A stretch of DNA of 64,000 nucleotides, from the NCBI GenBank assembly GCA_963667815.1, contig OY764021.1. One strand, given 5' to 3'. The notes beneath the pieces were generated by a model. It saw only the letters and a program-made list of their open reading frames with translations. It was not told the origin of the DNA and ran no database searches. This DNA is from Saccharicrinis sp963667815. GTDB taxonomy: Bacteria > Bacteroidota > Bacteroidia > Bacteroidales > Marinilabiliaceae. Within the stretch, counting starts at the first letter, position 1, and each line of letters opens with the position of its first letter. Below, piece by piece: positions 27,384 through 37,700 of the stretch. A program made the position numbers and the translations under genes.

Positions 27384-30300
27384 TTATTCTACATAGGCCG
27401 ATGGAGAAGAATCGTAGTACTTTTTAAACACACGACTAAAGTATTTTGGATCGTTAAATCCTACCATAAAAGCAACTTCTGAAACCTGATGCTTTTTACT
27501 TTTTAATAATCCTATTGATTTCTTTAAACGATATATGGTGATATACTCATTAGGAGAAACATCTGTTAACGCCTTTAATTTTTTATACAACAAACTACGA
27601 CTCACATATAACTTGGACGAAAAAGTGTCAATGTCGAAAGTTGAATCAGTATAGGATTCTTCAATAACCTGATTTACCTTACTCATAAACTCTTCATCCA
27701 GAATTGACATTGAAGCCACTGGGGGTTCAGATTCCTCTTCCTCAGGCTTTTGTATTCTTGCCATCAATTTTTTTCTGTTCTTTATCAGGCTATCAATTTT
27801 AGCCTGCAGTACAGTTAAATTAAATGGCTTAGATATATAATCATCAGCTCCATATTGAAAACCTTCAACAAAGTCTTCTTCCTGATTTTTGGCGGTAAGT
27901 AAAACTATAGGTATATGACTTGTTTCAAGGTTATTTTTAAGCATCTTACACAATTCCAACCCATCAACCTTAGGCATCATAATATCACTCACAACCAAGT
28001 CAAAATCCTTTTCACAAGCTATTTTATAACCTACTTCTCCATCTTCAGCTGTGGAAACATTATAATTAACTGATAAAGCTTCAGCCAAAAATTCGCGTAA
28101 ATCACTATTATCCTCTACAATAAGAATATTTGTTTTATTAGTATCTTCATGTTGCTTTGAAGGTAATTCACTTATTGCTGTTATATGCAAATCAGTCATT
28201 AACATTACACGTTTCTGCAATGGTATTTGTTCTTCTATTTCACTACTAATAATCTCATGATTAGGGAAATCGTCTTTCTCTAACGGTAACATTACTTTAA
28301 ATGAAGAACCTTTATTCAATTCACTTTCTAAAGTTATCTTTCCATTCTGAATTTCAACCATTTGCTTAGTTAACGAAAGACCTATACCTGTTCCGTAAGA
28401 ACTATTCTTATTATCTGAATCATCGCGATAAAAACGATCAAATACTTTTGCCTGTGCATTTTCACCAATACCTATGCCTGTATCTTGTATATTAATTAAA
28501 ACATAAGGTTTATTTTCAGCATTATACATTCTTGTTGCAGCTAATGAAACGGTCCCTTTTTCAGGTGTATATTTTATAGCATTGGATAAAAGATTTGATA
28601 AAATATTCTCGAGTTTTTCTTTATCAAACCAAACATTTTCAAGATTAAAATCAATGGCAATATTGAAAACAATATTCTTTTGTTCTGTAAGAATTTTAAA
28701 GGCATTCGCAATACTTTGAATTAAATCTGATAAATTACCTTGCGATAAAGAAACCTTAATTTTACCCGCCTCAAATTTTCTGAAGGTCAATATTTCATTA
28801 GTCAACATCAACAAACGCTCAGCATTTCTTTTGACGTAACTAATGGTATGCTTTACATTTTCTTTAGAAAAAGCAAAGCTCTCGCTAAGCATTTTTTCTA
28901 TTGGTGATATTATTAAGGTTAAAGGAGTTCTGAACTCATGAGAAATATTGGTAAAAAATTGCATCCTACTTTGATGAATAGACTCTACCTCTTCATTAAG
29001 TTCGATTAATTGATCACGCTGAGAGATTATTTCTTTATTTTGTTCTTCCAGCAGATTCTTTTGTTTTTCAATCTCTTCCTGTCGTTGAGCTAACTGCTCA
29101 TTACGAGCTATCAACATTTCTGAATTTTGCTCAAGTTGTTCGTTCTTCACTTTAATTTCATCAGTACGTTCTTCAACAATCTTTTCCAATCGGCGTTTTT
29201 GCACATTAATTCTAAAGGAACGATACTGAATATAAACTGTAACTAATAAAACCAATATTAAGAGAAGTACTATTTTGAACCAGGATGTCCTCCAATAGGG
29301 AGGATCTATAACGAGCAACACTGAAGAATAATTTTTATTCCATACACCATCAATATTTGTTGACCGAACTTTAAATAAATATTCTCCGCCATTTAGGTTT
29401 GTATATGAAGCTATTCTTCGATCACTTCCTACTTCTACCCAATTCTGATCAACTCCCTCTAACTGATATTCATATTTTATTTTACTTGATAAAAAATAGG
29501 GTAAAGCGGAGAATTCAAAACTAAATACATTGTCTTTATAACACAGGTGAATCGTATCTGCACTAAAAACTGATTTTGTTAAAGGAATAATGCCCTGCCT
29601 TTCTTCTCCAGCCCGAACTACCTCATTTACAACACTTAATTTTGTAATAAACGTTTTTGATCCAGCCGGATAATCAATAATACTATCCGGATTAAAAAAG
29701 TTTAATCCCTTTAATCCTCCAAAGTATAAATTCCCCAAAGCATCTTTATATCCTGCTGACCAATAGTACTGATCATTCCTTAATCCATCTTTTTTATAGT
29801 AATTAACAAAAAACGAGTCCTTAACTTTATAGTGCGACAAACCATTTTCTGTACTAATCCAAAGATCGTTATTAGAGTCGACCAATATTTTGTATACAAC
29901 ATTATTTGTTAATCCATCTTCTTCAGTAAAGCTTTCAAAGACTGTTGAGCCATCTGGTTTTGTTACACATTTTGCAATACCACTTCCGTAGGTACCAATC
30001 CATACATTACCATTACTATCTTCATCAATGCTTGTGATATAATCATTACGTAAACTTCCTTCCTGCGATGTTTTTTTGAACGTAACAATATCGTACTTAC
30101 TTAACTTCTTCGATCTTGACGGACTAATTAATTCGGCCTTAAAACGATACAATCCATCAGTTGTTCCAACCCACAAAAATCCATTCTGATCTTCATGTAT
30201 ACATCCAACCTTCCATGCTCCGAATTCATTGGTTATACTTACCGGTACAAATACATTATTCTGCTCATCATAAACAGTTAACCCATTATTTGTTCCCACA

Positions 30301-31718
30301 ATTAATTCACCTCTGGAATCAATATAAAAACACGAAATAAAAGTTGAGGGAAGACCGTGCGAATGTACATAAGATCTAAAAACATTTTTCCCATTTCTAA
30401 TATTCATCTTTTGTATTCCAGTACCCCATGCTCCAATCCATTTATTTCCTTTTTGATCTACTACAAAAGCCGAGATAAAATCGCTTGTTAAACCTCCATT
30501 ACTTCCGGGGCCAACTTGGAAATGCTTAATCGATTCGTCTTCCCGACCATAGCAATACAAACCATCTCCTGCTGTACCCACCCACAGTTCTTTGTCGGAT
30601 ACATAAATAGAATTTATAATGTTATAATTAAATGGCTTACATTGTTCTTCATTATTAAAAGCGTAGAATTTCTTGCTAAAAACATTATAATGAACCACTC
30701 CTGTTTTTTCTGTACCAATCCAAACATTTCCATCCTTATCTGTAAACAACTCACTAACAAAAACATAATTGGGTTTACCAACAGTAGAAGGAAATAAACT
30801 TATTTGTGAAAAGTTATTGCTTTCGGAGTTATAAACACAAAGTCCACCCAGTGTACCCACTAATAGTTTACCTGTAGCATCTTTTATTAATGATGTTACA
30901 TTAGAGTGTGAAATGGTATTTTTATCTGCACTATTATGACCATAATAATCCAATCTTTTAGATTTAGAATAATATCTAAATAAACCGTTTGTCGTTCCAA
31001 TCCATAAACAGTCATCTTCCTGATACAGAACATAAACATCAAATGAAATACGAATATTTAGTTCTATAACTTCAAATTGACCTCTTTTCTTATTTAATAT
31101 ATAAACATCTTTATTTGTACCAACATAAATATTATCGTCTTCTCCTTGGGTTATACAAGAAACAGAGGCATCTTTATTTCCGATTAAATAATGTGACAGA
31201 ATTACTATTTCCTTATTCCCATTCTTAATTTCCAACTCATACACACCTTCATTTAATGTTGCAACCCAAATCTTTGACTCATGCTCTATAACCTGAACAA
31301 TATCTTTATTTAAGATTTCCTGAACTTCATTATTAAATACTTCAACAAATTTATCAGTTGTAGAATTAAGTATCTGTATGCCACTTTGGGTTACAATCCA
31401 TATTAACCCTCTTGAATCAGCAAGCACATCAACAATTTTATTATCATTTAAGGAGAGTGAACTATTGGATGCTTTATAATACTCAAAATCATAGCCATCA
31501 TAACGACATAATCCATAATCTGTTCCAATCCAGATAAAACCAAAATTATCTTTTTCAAAGCACCGAACTGTATTTTGAGGTAATCCATTGGATATATCAA
31601 TATATTCGTACATTCTGGAAACATCAAAAGGATTACCCTTTACATATGAAAATCCCAACAACAGGCACAACAATAAAATACTCCTTAAAAAAACAATCCT
31701 ATTCATTAACAAATACAT
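27384..31718 (-). CDS. Hybrid two-component system regulator (HTCS), arabinan locus 1
   Basis: A one-protein sensor and activator of 1444 residues. A signal peptide/TM start is followed by periplasmic beta-propeller repeats (Reg_prop, many WIGT motifs) to about 690, a Y_Y_Y domain near 700-795, a transmembrane helix at about 812-832, a coiled coil, HisKA with FFTNISHEFRTPLTLIISP (His927), HATPase (DTGIGIG, GTGIGLSLTKQM), a receiver with Asp1245 (VSDIMMPK), and a C-terminal AraC-type HTH. I choose the ATG at 31718, preceded by AGGAGGG at ideal spacing; the longer frame at 31760 opens with TTG. Related HTCS proteins bind oligosaccharides in the periplasm and activate their PUL. It lies between the GH43 pair and the divergent LamG-SusCD operon. 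Confidence 0.95.
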   Translation of the reverse strand: MYLLMNRIVFLRSILLLCLLLGFSYVKGNPFDVSRMYEYIDISNGLPQNTVRCFEKDNFGFIWIGTDYGLCRYDGYDFEYYKASNSSLSLNDNKIVDVLADSRGLIWIVTQSGIQILNSTTDKFVEVFNNEVQEILNKDIVQVIEHESKIWVATLNEGVYELEIKNGNKEIVILSHYLIGNKDASVSCITQGEDDNIYVGTNKDVYILNKKRGQFEVIELNIRISFDVYVLYQEDDCLWIGTTNGLFRYYSKSKRLDYYGHNSADKNTISHSNVTSLIKDATGKLLVGTLGGLCVYNSESNNFSQISLFPSTVGKPNYVFVSELFTDKDGNVWIGTEKTGVVHYNVFSKKFYAFNNEEQCKPFNYNIINSIYVSDKELWVGTAGDGLYCYGREDESIKHFQVGPGSNGGLTSDFISAFVVDQKGNKWIGAWGTGIQKMNIRNGKNVFRSYVHSHGLPSTFISCFYIDSRGELIVGTNNGLTVYDEQNNVFVPVSITNEFGAWKVGCIHEDQNGFLWVGTTDGLYRFKAELISPSRSKKLSKYDIVTFKKTSQEGSLRNDYITSIDEDSNGNVWIGTYGSGIAKCVTKPDGSTVFESFTEEDGLTNNVVYKILVDSNNDLWISTENGLSHYKVKDSFFVNYYKKDGLRNDQYYWSAGYKDALGNLYFGGLKGLNFFNPDSIIDYPAGSKTFITKLSVVNEVVRAGEERQGIIPLTKSVFSADTIHLCYKDNVFSFEFSALPYFLSSKIKYEYQLEGVDQNWVEVGSDRRIASYTNLNGGEYLFKVRSTNIDGVWNKNYSSVLLVIDPPYWRTSWFKIVLLLILVLLVTVYIQYRSFRINVQKRRLEKIVEERTDEIKVKNEQLEQNSEMLIARNEQLAQRQEEIEKQKNLLEEQNKEIISQRDQLIELNEEVESIHQSRMQFFTNISHEFRTPLTLIISPIEKMLSESFAFSKENVKHTISYVKRNAERLLMLTNEILTFRKFEAGKIKVSLSQGNLSDLIQSIANAFKILTEQKNIVFNIAIDFNLENVWFDKEKLENILSNLLSNAIKYTPEKGTVSLAATRMYNAENKPYVLINIQDTGIGIGENAQAKVFDRFYRDDSDNKNSSYGTGIGLSLTKQMVEIQNGKITLESELNKGSSFKVMLPLEKDDFPNHEIISSEIEEQIPLQKRVMLMTDLHITAISELPSKQHEDTNKTNILIVEDNSDLREFLAEALSVNYNVSTAEDGEVGYKIACEKDFDLVVSDIMMPKVDGLELCKMLKNNLETSHIPIVLLTAKNQEEDFVEGFQYGADDYISKPFNLTVLQAKIDSLIKNRKKLMARIQKPEEEESEPPVASMSILDEEFMSKVNQVIEESYTDSTFDIDTFSSKLYVSRSLLYKKLKALTDVSPNEYITIYRLKKSIGLLKSKKHQVSEVAFMVGFNDPKYFSRVFKKYYDSSPSAYVE

Positions 31719-32027
31719 TATTTCCCTCCTTCTCCAATTATTAAATACAGTTATTCTCAAAACGCTTCACTGATTACATATATTAATGGAAATTTCTTAG
31801 TAAAATGATATTATAAACCATTTTTATTAAAAATTGCGGATTAAAAAAATCAATCCCTTATCAATCTGCCTTATTAAGATATATACATATTTCAGACTCT
31901 TAAACAAATAAACAAAAATAATACTCTTAGGTGGTTTTTTACCGTTATTTAGATGTTAAATTTAACTTCTTTTAGCATGTAAATCTTTAAATTACGGTGT
32001 CAAATGTTAAAATAAAGTACCATTAAA

Positions 32028-32058
32028 GTGGATATTTAATTCTTTATGGTGGATATTT
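32028..32058 (+). promoter_or_regulatory. Candidate HTCS operator: two GTGGATATTT direct repeats 21 bp apart
   Basis: GTGGATATTT occurs at 32028-32037 and again, exactly, at 32049-32058, a period of 21 bp or two helical turns. It lies in the divergent region of an HTCS gene and the SusCD operon it should control. Direct repeats at this spacing are what an AraC-type DNA-binding dimer would read. The sequence match is direct; function is inferred. Confidence 0.6.
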
Positions 32059-32308
32059 TATTACATCTAAATCTAACTCTCACACTTCTCTTTATCTCCA
32101 TACGCACCCTTTATTCCAGTGTTTTAGCCACTCTTAAAGAACTCAAGACCCAATAAATACAAAGCTTTAGACCTATAGATACAAAGTGGGCATTTGTGTA
32201 ATCAATTATCCACTTCAAAAAAATAATTATGAACCTTTAAGTAATAAAGCCGAAGTACATTTGATTAACATTTTAAAACACTTTTATCGCAGAACTGAAA
32301 AAATTCTT

Positions 32309-32334
32309 AAAAACCATGGCACTACCCCTCGTAG
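32309..32334 (+). promoter_or_regulatory. Leader element shared with the second HTCS-linked SusCD operon (copy 1)
   Basis: AAAAACC, three bases, then GCACTAC (32319-32325), five bases, and GTAG (32331-32334). The CTAC/GTAG parts can pair into a short stem. The same blocks in the same order occur at 51626-51652, at a similar distance (about 170-190 nt) before the first start codon. Confidence 0.45.
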
Positions 32335-32390
32335 CGGCCTAATTGCTTAATAAATTTTAATTTTTTTAAATATGAGTTAGTGAAAATTGC

Positions 32391-32422
32391 AGTCCTCAAC
32401 AAAAATAATGGTAGTTGAGGCT
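32391..32422 (+). other. Leader hairpin upstream of the LamG lipoprotein gene
   Basis: CCTCAAC (32394-32400) pairs with GTTGAGG (32414-32420), extended by AG/CT past a one-base bulge, with a 13-nt loop. It lies about 90 bp before the start codon. No T-run follows, so it is not a terminator; it may affect leader RNA stability or translation. Confidence 0.5.
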
Positions 32423-32511
32423 GTTTGATGTGATTATTGATCATAAAGAAACATCATTAAAAAAATTCTTTATGCAAAAAAGCAACATAAATATTAATGT
32501 TAACAAAGACT

Positions 32512-34722
32512 ATGAAAATGAAACTAACAAACAAGTTTTTGCTGGTATTAGCAATCTTCGGTTTGCTGGGGACCTGGTCCTGTTCAGAATGGGGACAGAT
32601 GGATCCGGAAGCCGGTAATCAGGTATACCCTAAACTAGTTTTACATGGGGAATATGAATTTAATTCAGGATTTTCGGAGTATGAAGATGTTGTATTAAGC
32701 TCATATGAAGGCGGTCAAAATCCTAAAGTAGTAACGGATGACTACAAAGGAAAAGTAGCTTATCTTTCAGGTGGCTATATGAGATTCAACAACCCATTGG
32801 CTGATGTTAGCCTACAAGAAGGAATCTCTTTAACAATGTGGATTAAAACAGCAGAAGACAATTTAAGTGGTGCAATCTTTTCGTTTGCAAACGAAGACAA
32901 CACTGAAATTCTGTATTTTACACCAAATGGTTATTTGGGTTATACCAACTCAAATGGAACATATGAAGTTAATAATCCAGCAGATGGAGCTACAAATTTA
33001 CTTACTCCAAATGAATGGCACTATGTATCTTTAAAAATTAGAATTGACGGATATGCTATTTATGTGGATGGTGAGCTTAAGTTAGATGAAACAGTAAATA
33101 GTGAAGGCCTTAAATCTTCAATGTCAGTTGATGATTTTGATTGGACATCAGCTATCAATGCAATCCCTAACCTACCTTACTTTTATTTAGGATACGGTTC
33201 AGGCACTCAACCTATGGACATGTGGATTGACGATGTAACCATGTATAGAAACATGATTACTGAGAGTCAAGTAATTGTTCCTGAAGTTTCAAATGTAGGA
33301 GAACCTTATCAATTCCCTCCTAGAGGAACGGTTGGTTACTATAAATTAGATGGCGTTTTTGATAATAGTTTAAACGAAAATCAGAGTGGAGAGCTAGTAA
33401 CGATAGAAACTCAGGCTACAATTTCTGATTTTGAAGAAGACCTTGAAAGAGGAACTGTATGGCACCAACAAGAAGGTTGGACTGGTCATGCTAACGGATG
33501 GGCCTATTCAAGATTTGACAATCCTTTAAAAGGACAAACTGTTGAAGAAGGTGTTAGTATCAATATGTGGATTAATCCTCCTACATTAAACTGGTGGGAT
33601 CAAATTTTTGTATTAAACGACGGAACAAGCAAATTCTGGTTTAACGCTATTGGTTACTTAGGTTATAACGGTACTGGTGGTTACTTTGATTGTCAAAACA
33701 ATAACGCTGAAAATGCATTAGAAGTTGGTGTTTGGACTTTTGTAACAATCAATATTACAAACAGTGGCTTTGAAGTTTATTATAATGGAGAATTGAAGTT
33801 CGACTTAGACAATAATGCTGCTTATGGTGCTGACTTAACAGACTTTAGTAATGTTGTAAATATGTTTACTTCGGCTAATGATTTTTACCTGGGTTATGAA
33901 ACATGGTGGAAAGCTGCTCCTGCTCTTGTTGATGATATCTTCTTAATTTCAAGACCTATTACAGAAGACGAGGTTAAGAATTTATATGCTGATACTAACA
34001 AATCAAATGGAGGAATCATTACTAGTCCAGCATATTTACCTTTCTTATACGGATCTTATCCTTTAGATAACAGCTTCGACAATGCTTTAAATGAAAATCA
34101 GAGTGGAGAGTTGGTTACTATAGAAACTCAAGCTACAATTTCAGACTTTGAAGAAGACGAAGTAAGAGGTACCGTATGGCACCAACAAGAAGGTTGGACA
34201 GGACATGCTAACGGATGGGCTTATACCAGATTTGATAACCCATTAAAAGGACAGACTGTAGAAAACGAAGGAATCAGTGTAAGTATGTGGATCAATCCTC
34301 CTGTATTGAATTGGTGGGATCAAATATTTGTATTAAATGATGGTACAAGCAAATTCTGGTTCAATGCAATTGGTTATTTAGGTTATAATGGTGCTGGTGG
34401 TTACTTTGATTGCCATAACAACAATGCTGAAAATGCGCTTCCTGTTGGAGAGTGGACTCTAGTAACTATTAACATTACTAATAGTGGCTTTGAGGTATTC
34501 TATAATGGAGAATTGAAATTTGACCTTGAAAACAATGCTGGTTACGGTGCTGACCTAACTGATTTTAGCAACGTTGTAAACATGTTTACTTCTGCTAATG
34601 ATTTTTACCTAGGTTATGAAACATGGTGGAAAGCTGCTCCTGCTCTTGTTGATGACATTAACATGTGTGCAAGTCCGTTAACTGCAGAACAGGCTATGGC
34701 TTTATACAATGCAACCAAATAA
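32512..34722 (+). CDS. Surface lipoprotein with three LamG-like modules, two nearly identical
   Basis: A 736-residue lipoprotein. The signal peptide ends in LGTWSC (Cys24) and is followed by acidic residues, suggesting surface exposure. It carries three concanavalin/LamG-like beta-sandwich modules: a divergent first one (about 45-255) and two near-identical ones (about 284-476 and 523-716), each with FDNPLKGQTV, NWWDQIFVLNDGTSKFWF and YLGYNG. No hydrolase signature was recognised. I chose ATG 32512 (MKMKLTNKF); an in-frame ATG at 32497 would add five residues. It heads the operon and ends 25 bp before the first SusC, the place held by a hypothetical or glycan-binding protein in related arabinan loci. 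A surface arabinan-binding role is inferred. Confidence 0.85.
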   Translation: MKMKLTNKFLLVLAIFGLLGTWSCSEWGQMDPEAGNQVYPKLVLHGEYEFNSGFSEYEDVVLSSYEGGQNPKVVTDDYKGKVAYLSGGYMRFNNPLADVSLQEGISLTMWIKTAEDNLSGAIFSFANEDNTEILYFTPNGYLGYTNSNGTYEVNNPADGATNLLTPNEWHYVSLKIRIDGYAIYVDGELKLDETVNSEGLKSSMSVDDFDWTSAINAIPNLPYFYLGYGSGTQPMDMWIDDVTMYRNMITESQVIVPEVSNVGEPYQFPPRGTVGYYKLDGVFDNSLNENQSGELVTIETQATISDFEEDLERGTVWHQQEGWTGHANGWAYSRFDNPLKGQTVEEGVSINMWINPPTLNWWDQIFVLNDGTSKFWFNAIGYLGYNGTGGYFDCQNNNAENALEVGVWTFVTINITNSGFEVYYNGELKFDLDNNAAYGADLTDFSNVVNMFTSANDFYLGYETWWKAAPALVDDIFLISRPITEDEVKNLYADTNKSNGGIITSPAYLPFLYGSYPLDNSFDNALNENQSGELVTIETQATISDFEEDEVRGTVWHQQEGWTGHANGWAYTRFDNPLKGQTVENEGISVSMWINPPVLNWWDQIFVLNDGTSKFWFNAIGYLGYNGAGGYFDCHNNNAENALPVGEWTLVTINITNSGFEVFYNGELKFDLENNAGYGADLTDFSNVVNMFTSANDFYLGYETWWKAAPALVDDINMCASPLTAEQAMALYNATK
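33361..33938 (+). repeat. LamG module repeat, copy 1
   Basis: Encodes about 193 residues nearly identical to copy 2 at 34078-34658. The period is 717-720 bp, with a one-codon insertion in copy 2. Many differences between the copies are third-position changes. Confidence 0.9.
34078..34658 (+). repeat. LamG module repeat, copy 2
   Basis: Second copy of the internal duplication. It differs from copy 1 mostly at synonymous positions and by one extra codon near its middle (VENEG instead of VEEG). Confidence 0.9.
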
Positions 34723-34747
34723 TAATCTTAAGTCAAGATAATTAATT

Positions 34748-37700
34748 ATGAAAAAAATAATAAGTAATATAACATCTTCTTATCGTTTGGTAAGTATGAT
34801 GATAATACTGATATTTTTTCTGACCGGGCAAAATATTTTTGCACAGTCGGTGAATATTAGTGGTACAATAAAAGATGATACTGGAGAAACAATTATTGGT
34901 GCTACTATTGTTGAAAAAGGCACCACTAATGGTACTGTTACTGATTTCAACGGGGAGTTTCGTCTTACAGTAAGCAGTGGTCAATCATCAATCATTGTAA
35001 GTTTTATTGGTTTTGCAAGCCAGGAAGTTGCTTTAAATGGTCAAACATCTTTTGATGTTACTTTACGTAAAGATGATCAGGAGCTAGAAGAAGTTGTTGT
35101 AGTTGGTTACGGTGCTCAGAAAAAAGAGAGTGTTGTAGGAGCTATTTCACAATTATCTTCTAAGGAGATTTTAAAATCACCTGCAGCGAACATTACACAG
35201 GCTATTTCGGGTAAAATTCCAGGTGTGGTAACATCTCAGTCTTCTGGTGCTCCGGGTGCTGATGATTCACAAATATTTATTCGTGGTCGTGCAACATTTG
35301 CTGGCGACGGACAACCTCTTATCCTTGTTGATGGTGTTGAGCGTTCTTTTTCTCAAATTGCTCCTGACGATATTGAAGCAATTTCTGTACTAAAAGATGC
35401 ATCTGCAACAGCCGTATATGGTGTACGTGGTGCAAACGGTGTAATCCTTGTTACAACCAAGAGAGGTCGTGACCAAAAACCAGTTGTAAGTTTAACTGCA
35501 AACTGGCAATCACAAAGTCCTACAAGAGAAAACACTTATTTGGATTCATACAACTCAGTAACGTTATTAGAGGAAGCATTATCAAATGATGGTTTACCAT
35601 CTCAATTCTCAGCTTCTGATATCGATATGTATCGTCAGTCTTCTGCCGGTCAGTTAGACGGATTAAACGAGATGTTATATCCTAATGTGGATTGGTATGA
35701 TGAAATTTTACGTTCTTCAGCTCCTGCTCAACGTTATAATGTAAACGTTCAGGGTGGTACAAAAAGAATGAGATATTTTGCTTCTGGTGAATATTATGAC
35801 CAACAAGGTTTGTATAAAAACTTAAGTTTAGATAAATATGGAAACAAATCAAATACAAGTTTCCGCAGATATGCATTCCGTGCTAACTTAGACTTTTTAT
35901 TATCACAAGACCTTACTGCATCTATTAACTTCGGAACTCGTTTTGAAGAGCGTAACGGACCAAATACTTCTGAAAGTTCATCTTTTAGTGAAGTATTTTA
36001 CGAAATAAACCACACTCCTGGATGGTTATTCCCTGTTAACTATACTATTCCAGAAGGAGACTCTGAAAGAGTTTTATATGGAGGTAGTTCGCAATACCAA
36101 AACAACATTGCAGCACGCTTAGCTAAAGCTGGTTTTTACAGAGCAACCAATACGATTAGTGAAACCAACTTTATTGTTGATTACAAAATGGATTGGCTGA
36201 CTGAAGGATTAAAAGCCAAAGCGATGATGTCGTTTGACTATGATGCATATTATAACAGAAGATTTACTGCTGATTTTGCTACTTACGAGTTAAATGATAG
36301 AAGTAACTATGAGTCAATTGATGCCTACAACCAATTTAATACAGATTCAGAATTAGGTTATGCAGGTAACAATCAAACAACTACTTTAAAGCTTTATTTC
36401 GAATATCAATTAAGCTATGCTCGTAAATTCGGCAAAAACGATGTTACTGCAATGGTGCTTTACAACCAAAACGACTATCGTCATCAGGCTGATTTAGCTC
36501 AAAGATATCAAGGTTTAGTAGGTCGTGTTACTTACGGATATGATGATCGCTATTTATTAGAGGTTAATGCTGGATATAACGGTTCTGAAAACTTTATGGA
36601 AGGAAAGAGGTTCGGATTTTTCCCATCTTTCTCTCTTGGTTGGAGACTGAACAACGAAGCATTTATGAGCAATACTAAGGATTGGCTTAACAACTTAAAA
36701 TTAAGAGCATCATACGGACAAGTAGGTAATGATATCTATAAAGTTAATGGTGTACGTCAGCGTTTCCTATATGAGCAAAAATGGACTCAATTAGGTGGAG
36801 CTTACCGTTTCGGTACATCAGGCTATACTGGAATTTACGAAGGTCAATATCCTAACTACGGTGTAACCTGGGAGCGTGCTAACAAATACAACATAGGTCT
36901 TGAATTTGGAGTATGGAACGGCTTATTAAGTGGTAACATTGATGTATTTAATGAAGAACGTAATAATATTCTAACTCAATTTCTTACTCGTCCTGAGTGG
37001 GTTGGTGTTAAAATGGCTGCTGGTAATCTTGGTAAAACTAAAAACAGTGGTTTCGAAATTGAATTGAAACATGCCAACAGTATTGGTGAGAATTTTACAT
37101 ACAACGTAGGCGTAACTTTTGCTCATGCTAAGAATGAGATTAAAGATATGGATGAGCCTGATTTAAAAACTGATTACAGAAAACGTGAAGGTAATCCTAT
37201 CGGTCAGTACTTTGGTTTAATTAGTGACGGTTTTGTTACTGCTGCAGATTTAGCAAATCCTGATATGCCAATTTCTACTTTTGGAGATGTACAGGTTGGA
37301 GATTTAAAATATCGTGACATCAACAATGATGGATTTATCGACGAACGTGATGAAACTGTTATTGGTTTTAGTAATGTACCTGAAAACACTTATGCTTTAT
37401 CATTAGGATGTAACTACAAAGGATGGGGTTTCAGCGTAATGTTCCAGGGTGTTGATCATGTAAGTAGATATTACGACGCTGAAGCTATGTATTCTTTTGT
37501 TGGAGGTGGTAAAGTAAAAGAACATCACCTTGACAGATGGGATCCATCACAAAGCGAAGAATACAACTTAGCTAACGCTAAATATCCTTTATTACACTAT
37601 GATAGTAACGGTGACCACAATCAACGTTTAAACTCATACTTCTTAAAGAATGGTGCTTTTGTTAGATTGAAAAACATTGAGTTGAGTTATACGCTTCCTA

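Larger units (their letters stand above)
31719..32511. other. Long divergent regulatory region and leader between HTCS and the LamG-SusCD operon
   Basis: About 790 bp without a gene. It holds the 21-bp-spaced GTGGATATTT repeats (32028-32058), a leader element shared with the second arabinan locus (32309-32334) and a hairpin (32391-32422). A minus-strand TAnnTTTG match at 31920-31913 could serve HTCS but lacks a -33 partner. If transcription starts soon after the repeats, the operon has a leader of roughly 400 nt. Confidence 0.6.

Noticed and set aside
31719..31760. Extension of the first HTCS gene to a TTG at 31760
   Set aside because: The ATG at 31718 has a strong AGGAGGG ribosome binding site and leads directly into a signal segment; the extension adds only a charged stretch.
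33361..34658. Assembly artefact duplicating the LamG module
   Set aside because: The copies differ at many synonymous sites and by one codon, so they are genuinely distinct sequences.
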